From the NCBI RefSeq assembly GCF_005938225.1, contig NZ_VCPC01000005.1:105519-169518 (forward strand): a stretch of DNA of 64,000 bases, given 5' to 3'. The notes beneath the pieces are model-generated. The model did not search any database. It was not told where the DNA came from and worked only from the letters and a program-made list of their open reading frames with translations. This DNA comes from Arenibacterium halophilum (GTDB taxonomy: Bacteria; Pseudomonadota; Alphaproteobacteria; Rhodobacterales; Rhodobacteraceae). Position 1 is the first letter of the stretch; each line of letters starts with the position of its first letter. A program made the position numbers and the translations under genes. Below, one piece after another: positions 1 to 7,298 of the stretch.

Positions 1-552
1 GACCAGGATAACCTTGCTGGCGCGCGCGCTGCGCTGCGCGCGCGTCAGGGCGCCGGGGCCCGCTATGATGCGGACACTGCACCGGTGGACGACCTCTTGA
101 TGGCGCGGCGCGGCACCGCCTATTTCGCGCGACAGCTGATGGGGCTGTCCGACAAGGCACTCTACGAACCATCGGCCATCGTTGGACAGACCCGCGCCCA
201 TATCGTCGCCCGCATAAGTTACGAGGCCCGCCATCATGCGCTCGCGCTCGAGTCCCTGACACAGGGAAATGCCTTGGAGCTGCCCGAGGATTTACCCTCG
301 CTTGACCTTGCGATCTCGCTGCCTGCACGGGCGCTGCGCAACCTGTTCCAGCATTCAGAGGTGCATCTGAATATCTGCTGGCGTGATCTGACGGAATCAC
401 AGTGGGATATGCCGCTCACCCTCCCAAATGGAGAGCGGGTCACCCCGCGTGACCTGCCGTTGATGCGCGCCAAAAGCATCTGGCACGGGGCGGTCGCTCT
501 TGGCAGCGGAGCGCGGGTTTCGGACATTCCCAGGCAACTCATGGACGGCTGA
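1..552 (+). CDS. Maleylpyruvate isomerase N-terminal-domain protein, 5' truncated by window edge
   Basis: The frame is open from base 1 and ends in TGA at 550-552, so the true start lies outside the window. Upstream of the first in-frame GTG at 85 the frame still reads like the family (ARQGAGARYDAD, then DDLLMARRGTAYFARQL). Within the visible 183 codons the helical DinB/maleylpyruvate-isomerase-type fold is suggested by the RRGTAYFARQLMGLSD start and the H-rich ISYEARHHALA helix. Family members isomerise maleylpyruvate to fumarylpyruvate in the gentisate pathway, often with a thiol cofactor. No gentisate gene is visible here, so the substrate is uncertain. It reads toward the convergent ABC operon. 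Confidence 0.7.
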   Translation, partial: DQDNLAGARAALRARQGAGARYDADTAPVDDLLMARRGTAYFARQLMGLSDKALYEPSAIVGQTRAHIVARISYEARHHALALESLTQGNALELPEDLPSLDLAISLPARALRNLFQHSEVHLNICWRDLTESQWDMPLTLPNGERVTPRDLPLMRAKSIWHGAVALGSGARVSDIPRQLMDG

Positions 553-620
553 TCCTCAGGTGATCGGCCTGCGCAGAAGGAGGTTGCACCGTCTCATGAA
601 ACCTGTCCGACCGCGCCAGT

Positions 621-685
621 CCGCCGCCCCGGATGGGGCGGCCATGAATCGAATGCGCCGCGGGGATACCCGCGGCGCTCCGTTT
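621..685. repeat. Double-hairpin intergenic repeat, copy 1
   Basis: Two perfect hairpins lie side by side: 8-bp stem GCCGCCCC/GGGGCGGC with loop GGAT (623-642) and 8-bp stem GCCGCGGG/CCCGCGGC with loop GATA (657-676). A near-identical unit occurs at 5668-5730. Both copies end 21-23 bp beyond the stop codon of a minus-strand operon, so a role as a 3' end or terminator element is likely. No strong T run follows. Confidence 0.8.
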
Positions 686-707
686 GGCAATCAGTCCGAA
701 CGCGGCC

Positions 708-1916
708 TTATTCGAAGGCAGAAGCCGGATAGAAGGTTTCGTCGACCCATGCGCCATCGGTGGCTTTCTTGACCATGTAAGCACCCGCAGGCGTGCCGCT
801 TTCATCAAGCGTCAGCGGGCCCGACGCACCTTCGTAGTCCACGTCCGTGCCTGCGGCGATCGCCTCTTTCGCGGCGGCGAAGGTCGAAACCTTCTCGCCA
901 CCTTCGGTCACGCCGCGCAGCTTGGCGTTCAGCGCCTCGCCGGTGCAGGCATCGGCGGCTTCCAGTGCGATGGCCGAGAGCATCGCCATGTCATAGGAGT
1001 TCGCGGCAAACGGCCCCGGGGCCTTGCCGGTCTTGTCCATGGTCAGCTGCGAAAATGCCTTGAATTCCGGCAGCGAGCTGTCGGCTTCGGCGATTTCCAC
1101 GTAGGCGCGGTCGTTCAGGATGCGCGGGTCCAGCGTTTCGAACACTTCCGGCACGGCCAGGTCGGCGGTCAGCAGCCATTCGCCTTCGAACCCGCCTGCG
1201 GCAGCTTCTTTCAGCACGGTCACGCCGGATTCCTGCCCGCCCGCCAGATAGATGGCGTCAGGGTTGTGCGACAGCACCGAAATCAGCTCGGCCTGATAGG
1301 ACGGCTGGCCCGGGTTGTAGACGATGAAGTCGGTCAGCTCGATGCCTGCCGCCTCGACTGCTTCCTTGGCAACCTGCGCCGGGGAAATCGTCGATTCCTC
1401 GTTCTGGACAAGGAAGGCCACCGATTTATAGCCCTTTTCCGTCAGCCACAGGCCCGAGGCTGCGCCATCGCCAAGGTCGGAGGACACGGTGCGATAGACA
1501 TAATCGCCGCCGATTTCGTTCAGGGTGATGGTGCCCGCATAGGGAGACATCATCGGGGTTTTCTTGCGTTTCGCCAGATCGACCAGGGCGACCATTTCAC
1601 CCGATGCCGGCCCGAGGATGGCAACGACGCCTTCGCTGTCGATCATCTTGTTGGCTTCGCGGATTGCCTGTTCGGCGCTGCCGCCGGTATCGGCCACGGC
1701 AATCGACACGGGGCCGCATTTGGTGCCACCGGCGGCATTGATCTCGTCCACGCCCAGCTGCACGGCGTCGGCAACGATCTTGCCGAATTCGCCCAACTCG
1801 CCGGTCAGCGGGACCAGCACGCCAAAGGTCACGCCATCGGCGGCCCATGCGGGCTGGGTGGTGGCAAGGGCGGTCGACAGCGCCACGGCGGCTGTCATCG
1901 TCTTGCGGAATGTCAT
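708..1916 (-). CDS. ABC transporter periplasmic substrate-binding protein, LivJ/LivK family
   Basis: This is a periplasmic type I binding protein of 402 residues that feeds the LivHMGF-type permease encoded upstream in the same direction. An N-terminal signal peptide (about residues 1-26, ending PAWA-A) is followed by the family opening VTFGVLVPLTGELGEFG, and the segment VAILGPASGEMVALVDLAKRKKTPMMSP is typical of Leu/Ile/Val-type receptors. The start at 1916 has AAGGAG nine bases upstream. It is the last gene of the operon, 50 bp after livF, and its 3' end is followed by the double-hairpin repeat. The ligand cannot be read from sequence; these receptors bind branched-chain amino acids, amides, urea or aromatic acids. 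Confidence 0.9.
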   Translation of the reverse strand: MTFRKTMTAAVALSTALATTQPAWAADGVTFGVLVPLTGELGEFGKIVADAVQLGVDEINAAGGTKCGPVSIAVADTGGSAEQAIREANKMIDSEGVVAILGPASGEMVALVDLAKRKKTPMMSPYAGTITLNEIGGDYVYRTVSSDLGDGAASGLWLTEKGYKSVAFLVQNEESTISPAQVAKEAVEAAGIELTDFIVYNPGQPSYQAELISVLSHNPDAIYLAGGQESGVTVLKEAAAGGFEGEWLLTADLAVPEVFETLDPRILNDRAYVEIAEADSSLPEFKAFSQLTMDKTGKAPGPFAANSYDMAMLSAIALEAADACTGEALNAKLRGVTEGGEKVSTFAAAKEAIAAGTDVDYEGASGPLTLDESGTPAGAYMVKKATDGAWVDETFYPASAFE

Positions 1917-1966
1917 TCTTGGTTACTCCTTGTTGGGTTTGGATCTTATTGCAGTGCGATTGCAGG

Positions 1967-2671
1967 CTAGTGGGCCTGCAACAGCATCTCTTCGAGCCGC
2001 CCGGGTTCCAGCAGGTCGGAACTGGGCAGGGTTTCGCGGTTGCGCCCGGCATCAAGCATCCAGGTGGTCCGCGAGATTTTCAGGATCTTCTCGGGGTTCT
2101 GCTCGACGACCCAGATCACGCTCATGCCGGCGGCGGCCAGTTCGGTGATCCAGTCCACGATGCGGTCGACAAAGATCGGCGCAAGGCCGGCAGTCGGTTC
2201 ATCGAGGATCAGCAGCTTGGGCGAGGCCAGCAGCGCATTGGCAATCGCCAGCGTCTGGCGCTCGCCGCCCGACAGCGTTGCCGCCAACTGGCCCGCGCGT
2301 TCCTGAAGGATCGGGAAGCGGCGATAGGTTTCTTCGATCAGCCCTGCGCTGCCCGGAAACGACAGCGCCGAGGCCAGCAGGTTGTCGCGCACCGTCATCT
2401 CGGCGAAGGTGTTGCGTTCTTGTGCGACATATCCGATGCCCGCCTTGGTGGCGGACAGCGCGTTCAACCCGCTGACGGGTGAACCGTCGATCACGATCTG
2501 TCCGTCGCTTGCAGGCAAATGCCCCGCGATGGTTTTCATCAGGGTGGATTTGCCCGCCCCGTTGGGCCCCAGAACACAGGTGATTTCGCCCGGTTCGGCG
2601 ACAAGGTTCACGCCATGCAGGATCGTGACCTTGCCATAGCCGCTGTGCAGCCCCTTGACCTCAAGCTTCAT
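1967..2671 (-). CDS. livF: ABC transporter ATP-binding protein LivF
   Basis: One of the two ATPases of the branched-chain-amino-acid-type importer; it acts on the inner face of the cytoplasmic membrane. At 234 residues it has normal LivF length. Walker A GPNGAGKS is at residues 35-42, followed by the LSGGERQ signature and Walker B LLILDEPTAGL. Its start overlaps the end of livG by 11 bp, which implies translational coupling. The order H-M-G-F-SBP is a common variant of the liv operon with the receptor gene last. Confidence 0.93.
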   Translation of the reverse strand: MKLEVKGLHSGYGKVTILHGVNLVAEPGEITCVLGPNGAGKSTLMKTIAGHLPASDGQIVIDGSPVSGLNALSATKAGIGYVAQERNTFAEMTVRDNLLASALSFPGSAGLIEETYRRFPILQERAGQLAATLSGGERQTLAIANALLASPKLLILDEPTAGLAPIFVDRIVDWITELAAAGMSVIWVVEQNPEKILKISRTTWMLDAGRNRETLPSSDLLEPGRLEEMLLQAH

Positions 2672-3434
2672 GATCGGCCCCCAGGTAGGCCGCGATCACG
2701 GCCGGATCGCGGCGGATATCATCGGGGGCGCCTTGCGCCAGCAGCCCGCCGTTTTGCAGGACAACCACGCTGTCGGCCAGCGACATCAGGAAGCCCAGGT
2801 TGTGTTCCACGACAATCAGCGTGGTGCCCTGCGCGTGAAGGTCCGACAGGATCTGCGACAGCTTGCCTTGCAGGGTCGGGTCCACCCCGGCGGTGGGTTC
2901 GTCCAGCAGCAGGATGCGCGGTTCGCGCACCAGCTGGCGGGCGACTTCCAGCATCCGCAGCTCGCCGCCCGACAGGTTCGAGACGCTGTCATGGCGCCGC
3001 GCGATCAGCCCGACCCGCTCCAGCGCCGCTTCGGCCTTGCCGGTCAACGCGCGTTCAGTGCCTTTCCAGCGCCCCAGAAGCGCGGCCAGCGGCCCCTCTT
3101 CATCGTGGGCGAGGCCCACCATCACGTTGTCGAGAACGCTCAGGCTGTCGAAGGCGCGCGGCGTCTGGAACGTACGCCCCAGACCAAGGCCCGCGATTTC
3201 GGCGATGCTGAGCGACGACAGGTCGGTCCCGTCAAAGGTGACGGTGCCCATCGTCGGCTCCAGCACCCCCGAGATCAGGTTGAAGGTGGTGGATTTGCCC
3301 GCGCCATTCGGCCCGATCAGCCCAAGGAACCCGCCGCGGCGCACATCGAACGTCAGCCCCTCGGCCCCGCCCACGGCGCGGAACTTGCGGAATTCCTTGA
3401 TGACGCCCTTCAGTTGCAGAATGGTGTCGCTCAT
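2661..3434 (-). CDS. livG: ABC transporter ATP-binding protein LivG
   Basis: The second ATPase of the importer, 257 residues. Walker A GPNGAGKS is at residues 41-48, with signature LSGGE and Walker B LLLDEPTAGVDP. The LivG/LivF-specific insertion GLGLGRTFQTPRAFDSLSVLDNVMVG after the Q-loop identifies it as the G type. The start forms an ATGA overlap with the stop of livM, and the 3' end overlaps livF, so the permease and ATPase genes are coupled throughout. Confidence 0.93.
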   Translation of the reverse strand: MSDTILQLKGVIKEFRKFRAVGGAEGLTFDVRRGGFLGLIGPNGAGKSTTFNLISGVLEPTMGTVTFDGTDLSSLSIAEIAGLGLGRTFQTPRAFDSLSVLDNVMVGLAHDEEGPLAALLGRWKGTERALTGKAEAALERVGLIARRHDSVSNLSGGELRMLEVARQLVREPRILLLDEPTAGVDPTLQGKLSQILSDLHAQGTTLIVVEHNLGFLMSLADSVVVLQNGGLLAQGAPDDIRRDPAVIAAYLGADHEA

Positions 3435-4351
3435 GTTGTGGCCTTCCGTGCCAGTCGGTCCCAGGGCTGCCAGCGCAGCACGATGATGAACAGGATGCCG
3501 GTGATGACCTCCTCGACCGAGGCGGCGATCTGCGCACTGCGCACGGTTTCAAACGGGATCATCCGCACCGCTTCCTGAAAGAAGACCAAGGCCATCGTGC
3601 CCAGGATCGCGCCAAGGATCGTGCGTTCGCCCCCAAGTGCCAGCGCGATCCACACGAAGAACGTAACCTCGGCCGTGAACAACGCTGGGGCGACCAGCGT
3701 GGTAATCATCGCGTAAAGCGCCCCGGCAAAGCCGATCGGAATGGCCGAGATCACGAAGATCTGCAGCCGCACCCGGGCGGTGTTCTTGCCCACCGATTCC
3801 GCCGCGATTTCATCGTTGTGGGTCGCATCCACCAGCCGCCCATAGGGCGAGGCCAGCAGGCGGTGAAACACCCAGGCTGTCAGCAGCATCAGCACACAGG
3901 CGGCGGCGGTATAGGCCAGCGTGTCATCCAGCCCCAGCACCGCCGGATCGGGCCGTTCCACGTTGGCCATGCCCACGCTGCCATTGCCGATCCGTCGTTC
4001 GTTCAGCAGGATCGAATGGAACACCTCGGCAAACGCAAAGGTGGTCAGAGCCAGATATTCGCCGCGCAGCCGAAGGGTGGGCCAGCCGGTGATGACCGCA
4101 AAGACCATGGCGGCGATGCCAGCGGCGATGAAGCCGATCCACCAGGGCGCGTTCAGGCCAAGCGCATATTGGTCCAGCCCCGAAGGCGGCTCCTGCGTGA
4201 CGATGGCATAGGCATAGGCGCCGGCCGCGAAATAGGCCACGGTGCCAAAGTTGATCATGCCGCCGCGCGCATACTGAAGGTTCAGCGACACGGTCAGGAC
4301 GGAAAACATCGCCCCGAACATCAGCGTGGTCAGGATAAGGGAATAGATCAT
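3431..4351 (-). CDS. livM: ABC transporter permease LivM
   Basis: Membrane permease of 306 residues. The longest open frame runs back to 4642, but the extra 97 residues lie inside livH and read as low-complexity Arg/Gly/Asp. The true start is the ATG at 4349-4351 (MIYSLILTTLMFG), which forms an ATGA overlap with the livH stop. About eight to nine hydrophobic helices are visible. The LivM-type cytoplasmic loop SPYGRLVDATHNDEIAAESVG (EAA-like motif) contacts the ATPases. It pairs with LivH in the permease heterodimer. Confidence 0.92.
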   Translation of the reverse strand: MIYSLILTTLMFGAMFSVLTVSLNLQYARGGMINFGTVAYFAAGAYAYAIVTQEPPSGLDQYALGLNAPWWIGFIAAGIAAMVFAVITGWPTLRLRGEYLALTTFAFAEVFHSILLNERRIGNGSVGMANVERPDPAVLGLDDTLAYTAAACVLMLLTAWVFHRLLASPYGRLVDATHNDEIAAESVGKNTARVRLQIFVISAIPIGFAGALYAMITTLVAPALFTAEVTFFVWIALALGGERTILGAILGTMALVFFQEAVRMIPFETVRSAQIAASVEEVITGILFIIVLRWQPWDRLARKATT

Positions 4352-5214
4352 TTGCTTTGCGCGCTCCCTGCCAGGCCCTGGGGCCGGATCAACAGAACAA
4401 GGATGACGACGGCAAAGGCGATCAGCGGCCGATAGCCCGCCGGGATCCAGAACACCGACACATCCATCGCCACGCCCACGATCAGCCCCGACAGGATCAC
4501 CGCGTAAAGCGAGCCCAGCCCGGCCAGGATCGCCACGGCGAGAATCTGAAGGATCTGGTGAAAGGCGATATCGGTCGACAGCGTCGCGATGACGCCCAGC
4601 ATGACGCCCGCCAACCCGGCCATGCCCGACGAAATCAACCATGTCGCGCGGCTGGTCTTTTGCACGTCGATCCCGCGCGAGGCGGCAAGCTCGGGGTTGG
4701 CCGACATGGCGCGAATGGCCAGACCGGTCTTCGATTTGTTCAGGAACAGCGCCAGAGAAGCACAGGCGACCACGGCCAGAACCACGACCAGCAGCTGGTA
4801 ATTGGTGATCCGCAGACCCCAGAACCGGATGCTTGACGCCAGCGGAATGTCGAGCGTGCGGATACCGGTGCCAATCAGCGCATCCATGGTGCCGCCGATG
4901 GCATAGGCCACCCCGACCGAGGTGATCAGCATCACCGAAGGCCCGAAACGACGGATCGGGTCATAGACGATGCGCCCGATGGCCAGTCCGACAAAGGCGG
5001 TAAAGACGATGGCCACAAAGGCCGAGGGGAAGATGTTCCACCCCAGCAGCTTGTTCAGCGCCCAGGTGGTAAAGGCCGACACACCCAGCAGCTCGGCATG
5101 GGCGATATTCAGAAACCCCTCGACCCGGCGAGTGAAGGAAAAGCCGATCGTGGCAAGGATCAGGAAACAGCCCGTCACAATGCCCGTCAGAACGAATTGA
5201 GCGAATAGCGTCAT
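4348..5214 (-). CDS. livH: ABC transporter permease LivH
   Basis: The partner permease, 288 residues with about eight membrane helices. Family signatures are FLNIAHAELLGVSAF near residues 34-48 and the EAA-like loop LAIRAMSANPELAASRGIDVQK. The ATG at 5212-5214 overlaps the stop of a 31-codon upstream ORF (ATGA), so translation of livH may depend on that small ORF. It is the first membrane gene of the operon, whose promoter must lie in 5307-5750. Confidence 0.92.
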   Translation of the reverse strand: MTLFAQFVLTGIVTGCFLILATIGFSFTRRVEGFLNIAHAELLGVSAFTTWALNKLLGWNIFPSAFVAIVFTAFVGLAIGRIVYDPIRRFGPSVMLITSVGVAYAIGGTMDALIGTGIRTLDIPLASSIRFWGLRITNYQLLVVVLAVVACASLALFLNKSKTGLAIRAMSANPELAASRGIDVQKTSRATWLISSGMAGLAGVMLGVIATLSTDIAFHQILQILAVAILAGLGSLYAVILSGLIVGVAMDVSVFWIPAGYRPLIAFAVVILVLLIRPQGLAGSAQSK

Positions 5215-5306
5215 CTCCCGCGCTCCTGTTGCGCGGCGTCAAGAGATGGATCGCGCCGGTCCGCCCGGGCCCCCTGCCTCCAGACCAAGGTCTGTGGGTA
5301 AGTCAT
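5211..5306 (-). CDS. Putative 31-residue small ORF coupled to livH
   Basis: ATG at 5304-5306 has a full Shine-Dalgarno GGAGG four bases upstream, and the 31-codon frame ends in TGA at 5211-5213, overlapping the livH ATG in the ATGA arrangement used throughout this operon. The peptide starts MTYPQTLVWRQG and is Arg-rich (RADRRDP, QQERGR), with no membrane helix. I do not recognise it. It could be a leader peptide that gates livH translation or simply a coupling ORF. The clean ribosome site and exact overlap are direct observations; function is inference. Confidence 0.5.
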   Translation of the reverse strand: MTYPQTLVWRQGARADRRDPSLDAAQQERGR

Positions 5307-5506
5307 CGTACCTCCGTCAGAATTTTTACGGAGTATGCTCCCTGTTTTTTGCTGCGCAAAGCGGAATTTTCGCCCGATCCGGTGGTTTGCTCATAAATGC
5401 ACGAAAGATATATGTATTTTTATACAGCATGCCCCATATTTGAGCAGCCCTGCCATGCGGTGGCTGTGACACAATTGTGCGAAAGAGAAATGTCAGTTGA
5501 AAGCGT

Positions 5507-5566
5507 GGGGGGCTCTGCCCCCGTCCCTACGGGACTCCCCCGGGATATTTCTGGCCCAAAGAAACA
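5507..5566. repeat. Rhodobacterales-type intergenic hairpin element
   Basis: Two consecutive hairpins, GGGGGC-TCT-GCCCCC (5508-5522) and GTCCC-TAC-GGGAC (5523-5535), are followed by TCCCCCGGGATATTTCTGG and an A-rich AAAGAAACAAG tail. From memory this order (GGGGGC..GCCCCC, GTCCC..GGGAC, CCCCGGGATATTT..GGCC) is a frequent intergenic element in Rhodobacter/Roseobacter genomes. It can act as a terminator. Only this one full copy is visible in the window. Confidence 0.6.
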
Positions 5567-5667
5567 AGACCGCGGCCAGTTTTCCGAGCGTCATCCAGCC
5601 AGCCTAAATTGGACAGCGCACGCCTGTTCGAGACTGCATCGTCAGCGCGGATGTCCAACGCCCCGAC

Positions 5668-5730
5668 GCCGCCCCGGATGGGGCGGCCAAGATTCGCATG
5701 CGACGCGGGGTTACCCGCGGCGCTCCGTTT
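5668..5730. repeat. Double-hairpin intergenic repeat, copy 2
   Basis: Same organisation as at 621-685: a perfect 8-bp hairpin GCCGCCCC-GGAT-GGGGCGGC (5668-5687), then CGCGGG-GTTA-CCCGCG (5704-5719) and the shared tail GGCGCTCCGTTT. The second stem has decayed compared with copy 1. It lies 21 bp past the hyuB stop codon, matching the position of copy 1 behind the liv-type receptor gene. Confidence 0.8.
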
Positions 5731-5750
5731 CGGGAATGGTTGCGACGCTA

Positions 5751-7298
5751 TCAGGCCGCGCCGTATCCACCGCCGCCCGGGGTGATCATGAACACCTCGT
5801 CGTCGGGCTGCATCTCGCGTTTGCGGGTGTCGGTGACATCTTCTCCATTGATGCGGAAGACGCCCGCCGCGCCGTCGCCGCCGCCGAGCAGGCCCTCGGG
5901 GCCCGCTTTCAGACGCGAGGGGATCGTGTTCAGCAGCCAGGGCTGGCCCGTGCGCATGCGATAGCCGATCCGCTGGCCATCGCCGCCGGGTTGCTTGCCG
6001 GTGCCGCCGGTGCCGTGCTCCAGCTCCTTGCAGGTGAAGGCGATGGGATAGGCGGCCTCCAGCACTTCGACCGGCACGGCCGAAACCCCGGTGGGGTAGC
6101 ACACTGCCGAGATGCCCGGTTTTGCCGCCCGCGCGCCCATGCCGCCCGAGTAGTTGAACATCGAAGAGGTAAACGGTTTGCCATCGCGGTCCTTGCCCTG
6201 GATCTGGATCGTCCAGACCGCGCCCGAGCCTTCGGCGACCACGCGATCGGGGATCACCTGCGCCAGCGCCTTGAGAATCGGGAAGGGCACGTACATCCCC
6301 ACCACGTGCCGCGCATTCACCGGCGAGGGGTATTTCGCGTTCACCACGCATTGATCGGGCAGTTTCAGCCGGATCGGCGCAAGGCTGCCCGCGTTGTTGG
6401 GCAGGTCGGGGTTGAGCGACGAGCGCACTGCGAAAGTGGCATAGGCGTGGGTATAGGCGGGCACCACGTTTATGCCCATGTTGGACGGGCCCGAAGATCC
6501 TTCGAAATCGACCTCGATCTCGCCCTTGTCGGCGTCGATGGTAACGGCGGTTTTCAGGGTGATGACCTGCCCGCCGGGCACGTCGAACTGCGATTCCCCG
6601 TGATAGGTGCCGCCCGGCAGCTTGCGGATCGCCTCGCGGGTGGCGGTTTCGGAGCGGGCGATGATTTCATCCGACAGCGCGGCGATATCGTCGAGCCCGT
6701 AACGGTCGCAGAGCGCGTTCAGCCGGTCGGACGCGATGATGCCGGATGACACCTGCGCGCCCAGATCGCCCATCAGCGCGTCTGGGGTGCGCACGTTGCG
6801 GCGGATGATCTGGAACAGCGTCTCGTTCGGCTTGCCCGCATCGTAGAGCTTCATCGTCGGGATCCACAGGCCTTCCTCGTGGATGTCGCGCGCGCCCGAG
6901 CCGATGCCATAGCCACCGATATCGGCGTGGTGGATGGTAGAGCCCGCATAGCCGATGATCCGCTTGCCACGAAAGATCGGCGACAGGACCGTGATGTCAA
7001 AGAAGTGCCCGGCCGACATCCACGGGTCGTTGGTGATCAGCACGTCGCCCGGTTTCAGCGTGTCGACATCATAGCTGTCCAGCAGGTTGCGCGCGGCGGC
7101 GGCCAGCGAGTTGATGTGCCCGGGCGTGCCCGTCACCGCCTGCGCGACCATCCGGGCCTGTTCATCGAACAGCCCGTTGGCCAGGTCGCCCGCCTCGCGC
7201 ACGATGGGCGAAAAGGCGATGCGTTGCAGGGCGCGGGCCTGTTCGCTGACGATCCCGATCAGGTTGCTCCACAGGATTTGCAGTTCGACGCCGTCCAT
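5751..7298 (-). CDS. hyuB: Hydantoinase B / 5-oxoprolinase beta-type subunit
   Basis: The HyuB-type subunit of an ATP-dependent hydantoinase/oxoprolinase, 515 residues, close to the usual 500-580. The family opening (VELQILWSNLIGIVSEQARALQRIAFSPIVREAGDL) and the metal-site region FDITVLSPIFRGKRIIGYAGSTIHHADIGG are present. The C-terminal GGGGDGAAGVFRINGEDV and MITPGGGGYG match HyuB ends. Its ATG overlaps the hyuA stop by one base (TGATG), so the subunits are made together. Such enzymes open cyclic imides or hydantoins, or act on related amides; the exact substrate is unknown. The TRAP importer upstream probably brings it in. Confidence 0.9.
   Translation of the reverse strand: MDGVELQILWSNLIGIVSEQARALQRIAFSPIVREAGDLANGLFDEQARMVAQAVTGTPGHINSLAAAARNLLDSYDVDTLKPGDVLITNDPWMSAGHFFDITVLSPIFRGKRIIGYAGSTIHHADIGGYGIGSGARDIHEEGLWIPTMKLYDAGKPNETLFQIIRRNVRTPDALMGDLGAQVSSGIIASDRLNALCDRYGLDDIAALSDEIIARSETATREAIRKLPGGTYHGESQFDVPGGQVITLKTAVTIDADKGEIEVDFEGSSGPSNMGINVVPAYTHAYATFAVRSSLNPDLPNNAGSLAPIRLKLPDQCVVNAKYPSPVNARHVVGMYVPFPILKALAQVIPDRVVAEGSGAVWTIQIQGKDRDGKPFTSSMFNYSGGMGARAAKPGISAVCYPTGVSAVPVEVLEAAYPIAFTCKELEHGTGGTGKQPGGDGQRIGYRMRTGQPWLLNTIPSRLKAGPEGLLGGGDGAAGVFRINGEDVTDTRKREMQPDDEVFMITPGGGGYGAA

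Larger units (their letters stand above)
5307..5750. other. Intergenic region between hyuB and the liv operon
   Basis: This stretch has no credible gene beyond the small ORF at its edge. The part 5320-5490 is AT-richer than the surroundings and should contain the minus-strand liv promoter. It includes the small palindrome TTTGC-TGC-GCAAA around 5346-5358 and CACAATTGTG at 5470-5479. The part 5507-5566 is a Rhodobacterales intergenic element and 5668-5730 is the second double-hairpin repeat at the end of hyuB. Confidence 0.7.

Noticed and set aside
684..1970. 428-codon plus-strand frame opposite the ABC receptor gene
   Set aside because: It is the reverse shadow of a well-supported receptor gene; its product is His/Gly/Arg-rich with no domain.
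3431..4642. Longer version of livM beginning at 4642
   Set aside because: The extra part overlaps livH and is low-complexity; the ATGA-linked start at 4351 gives a normal LivM.
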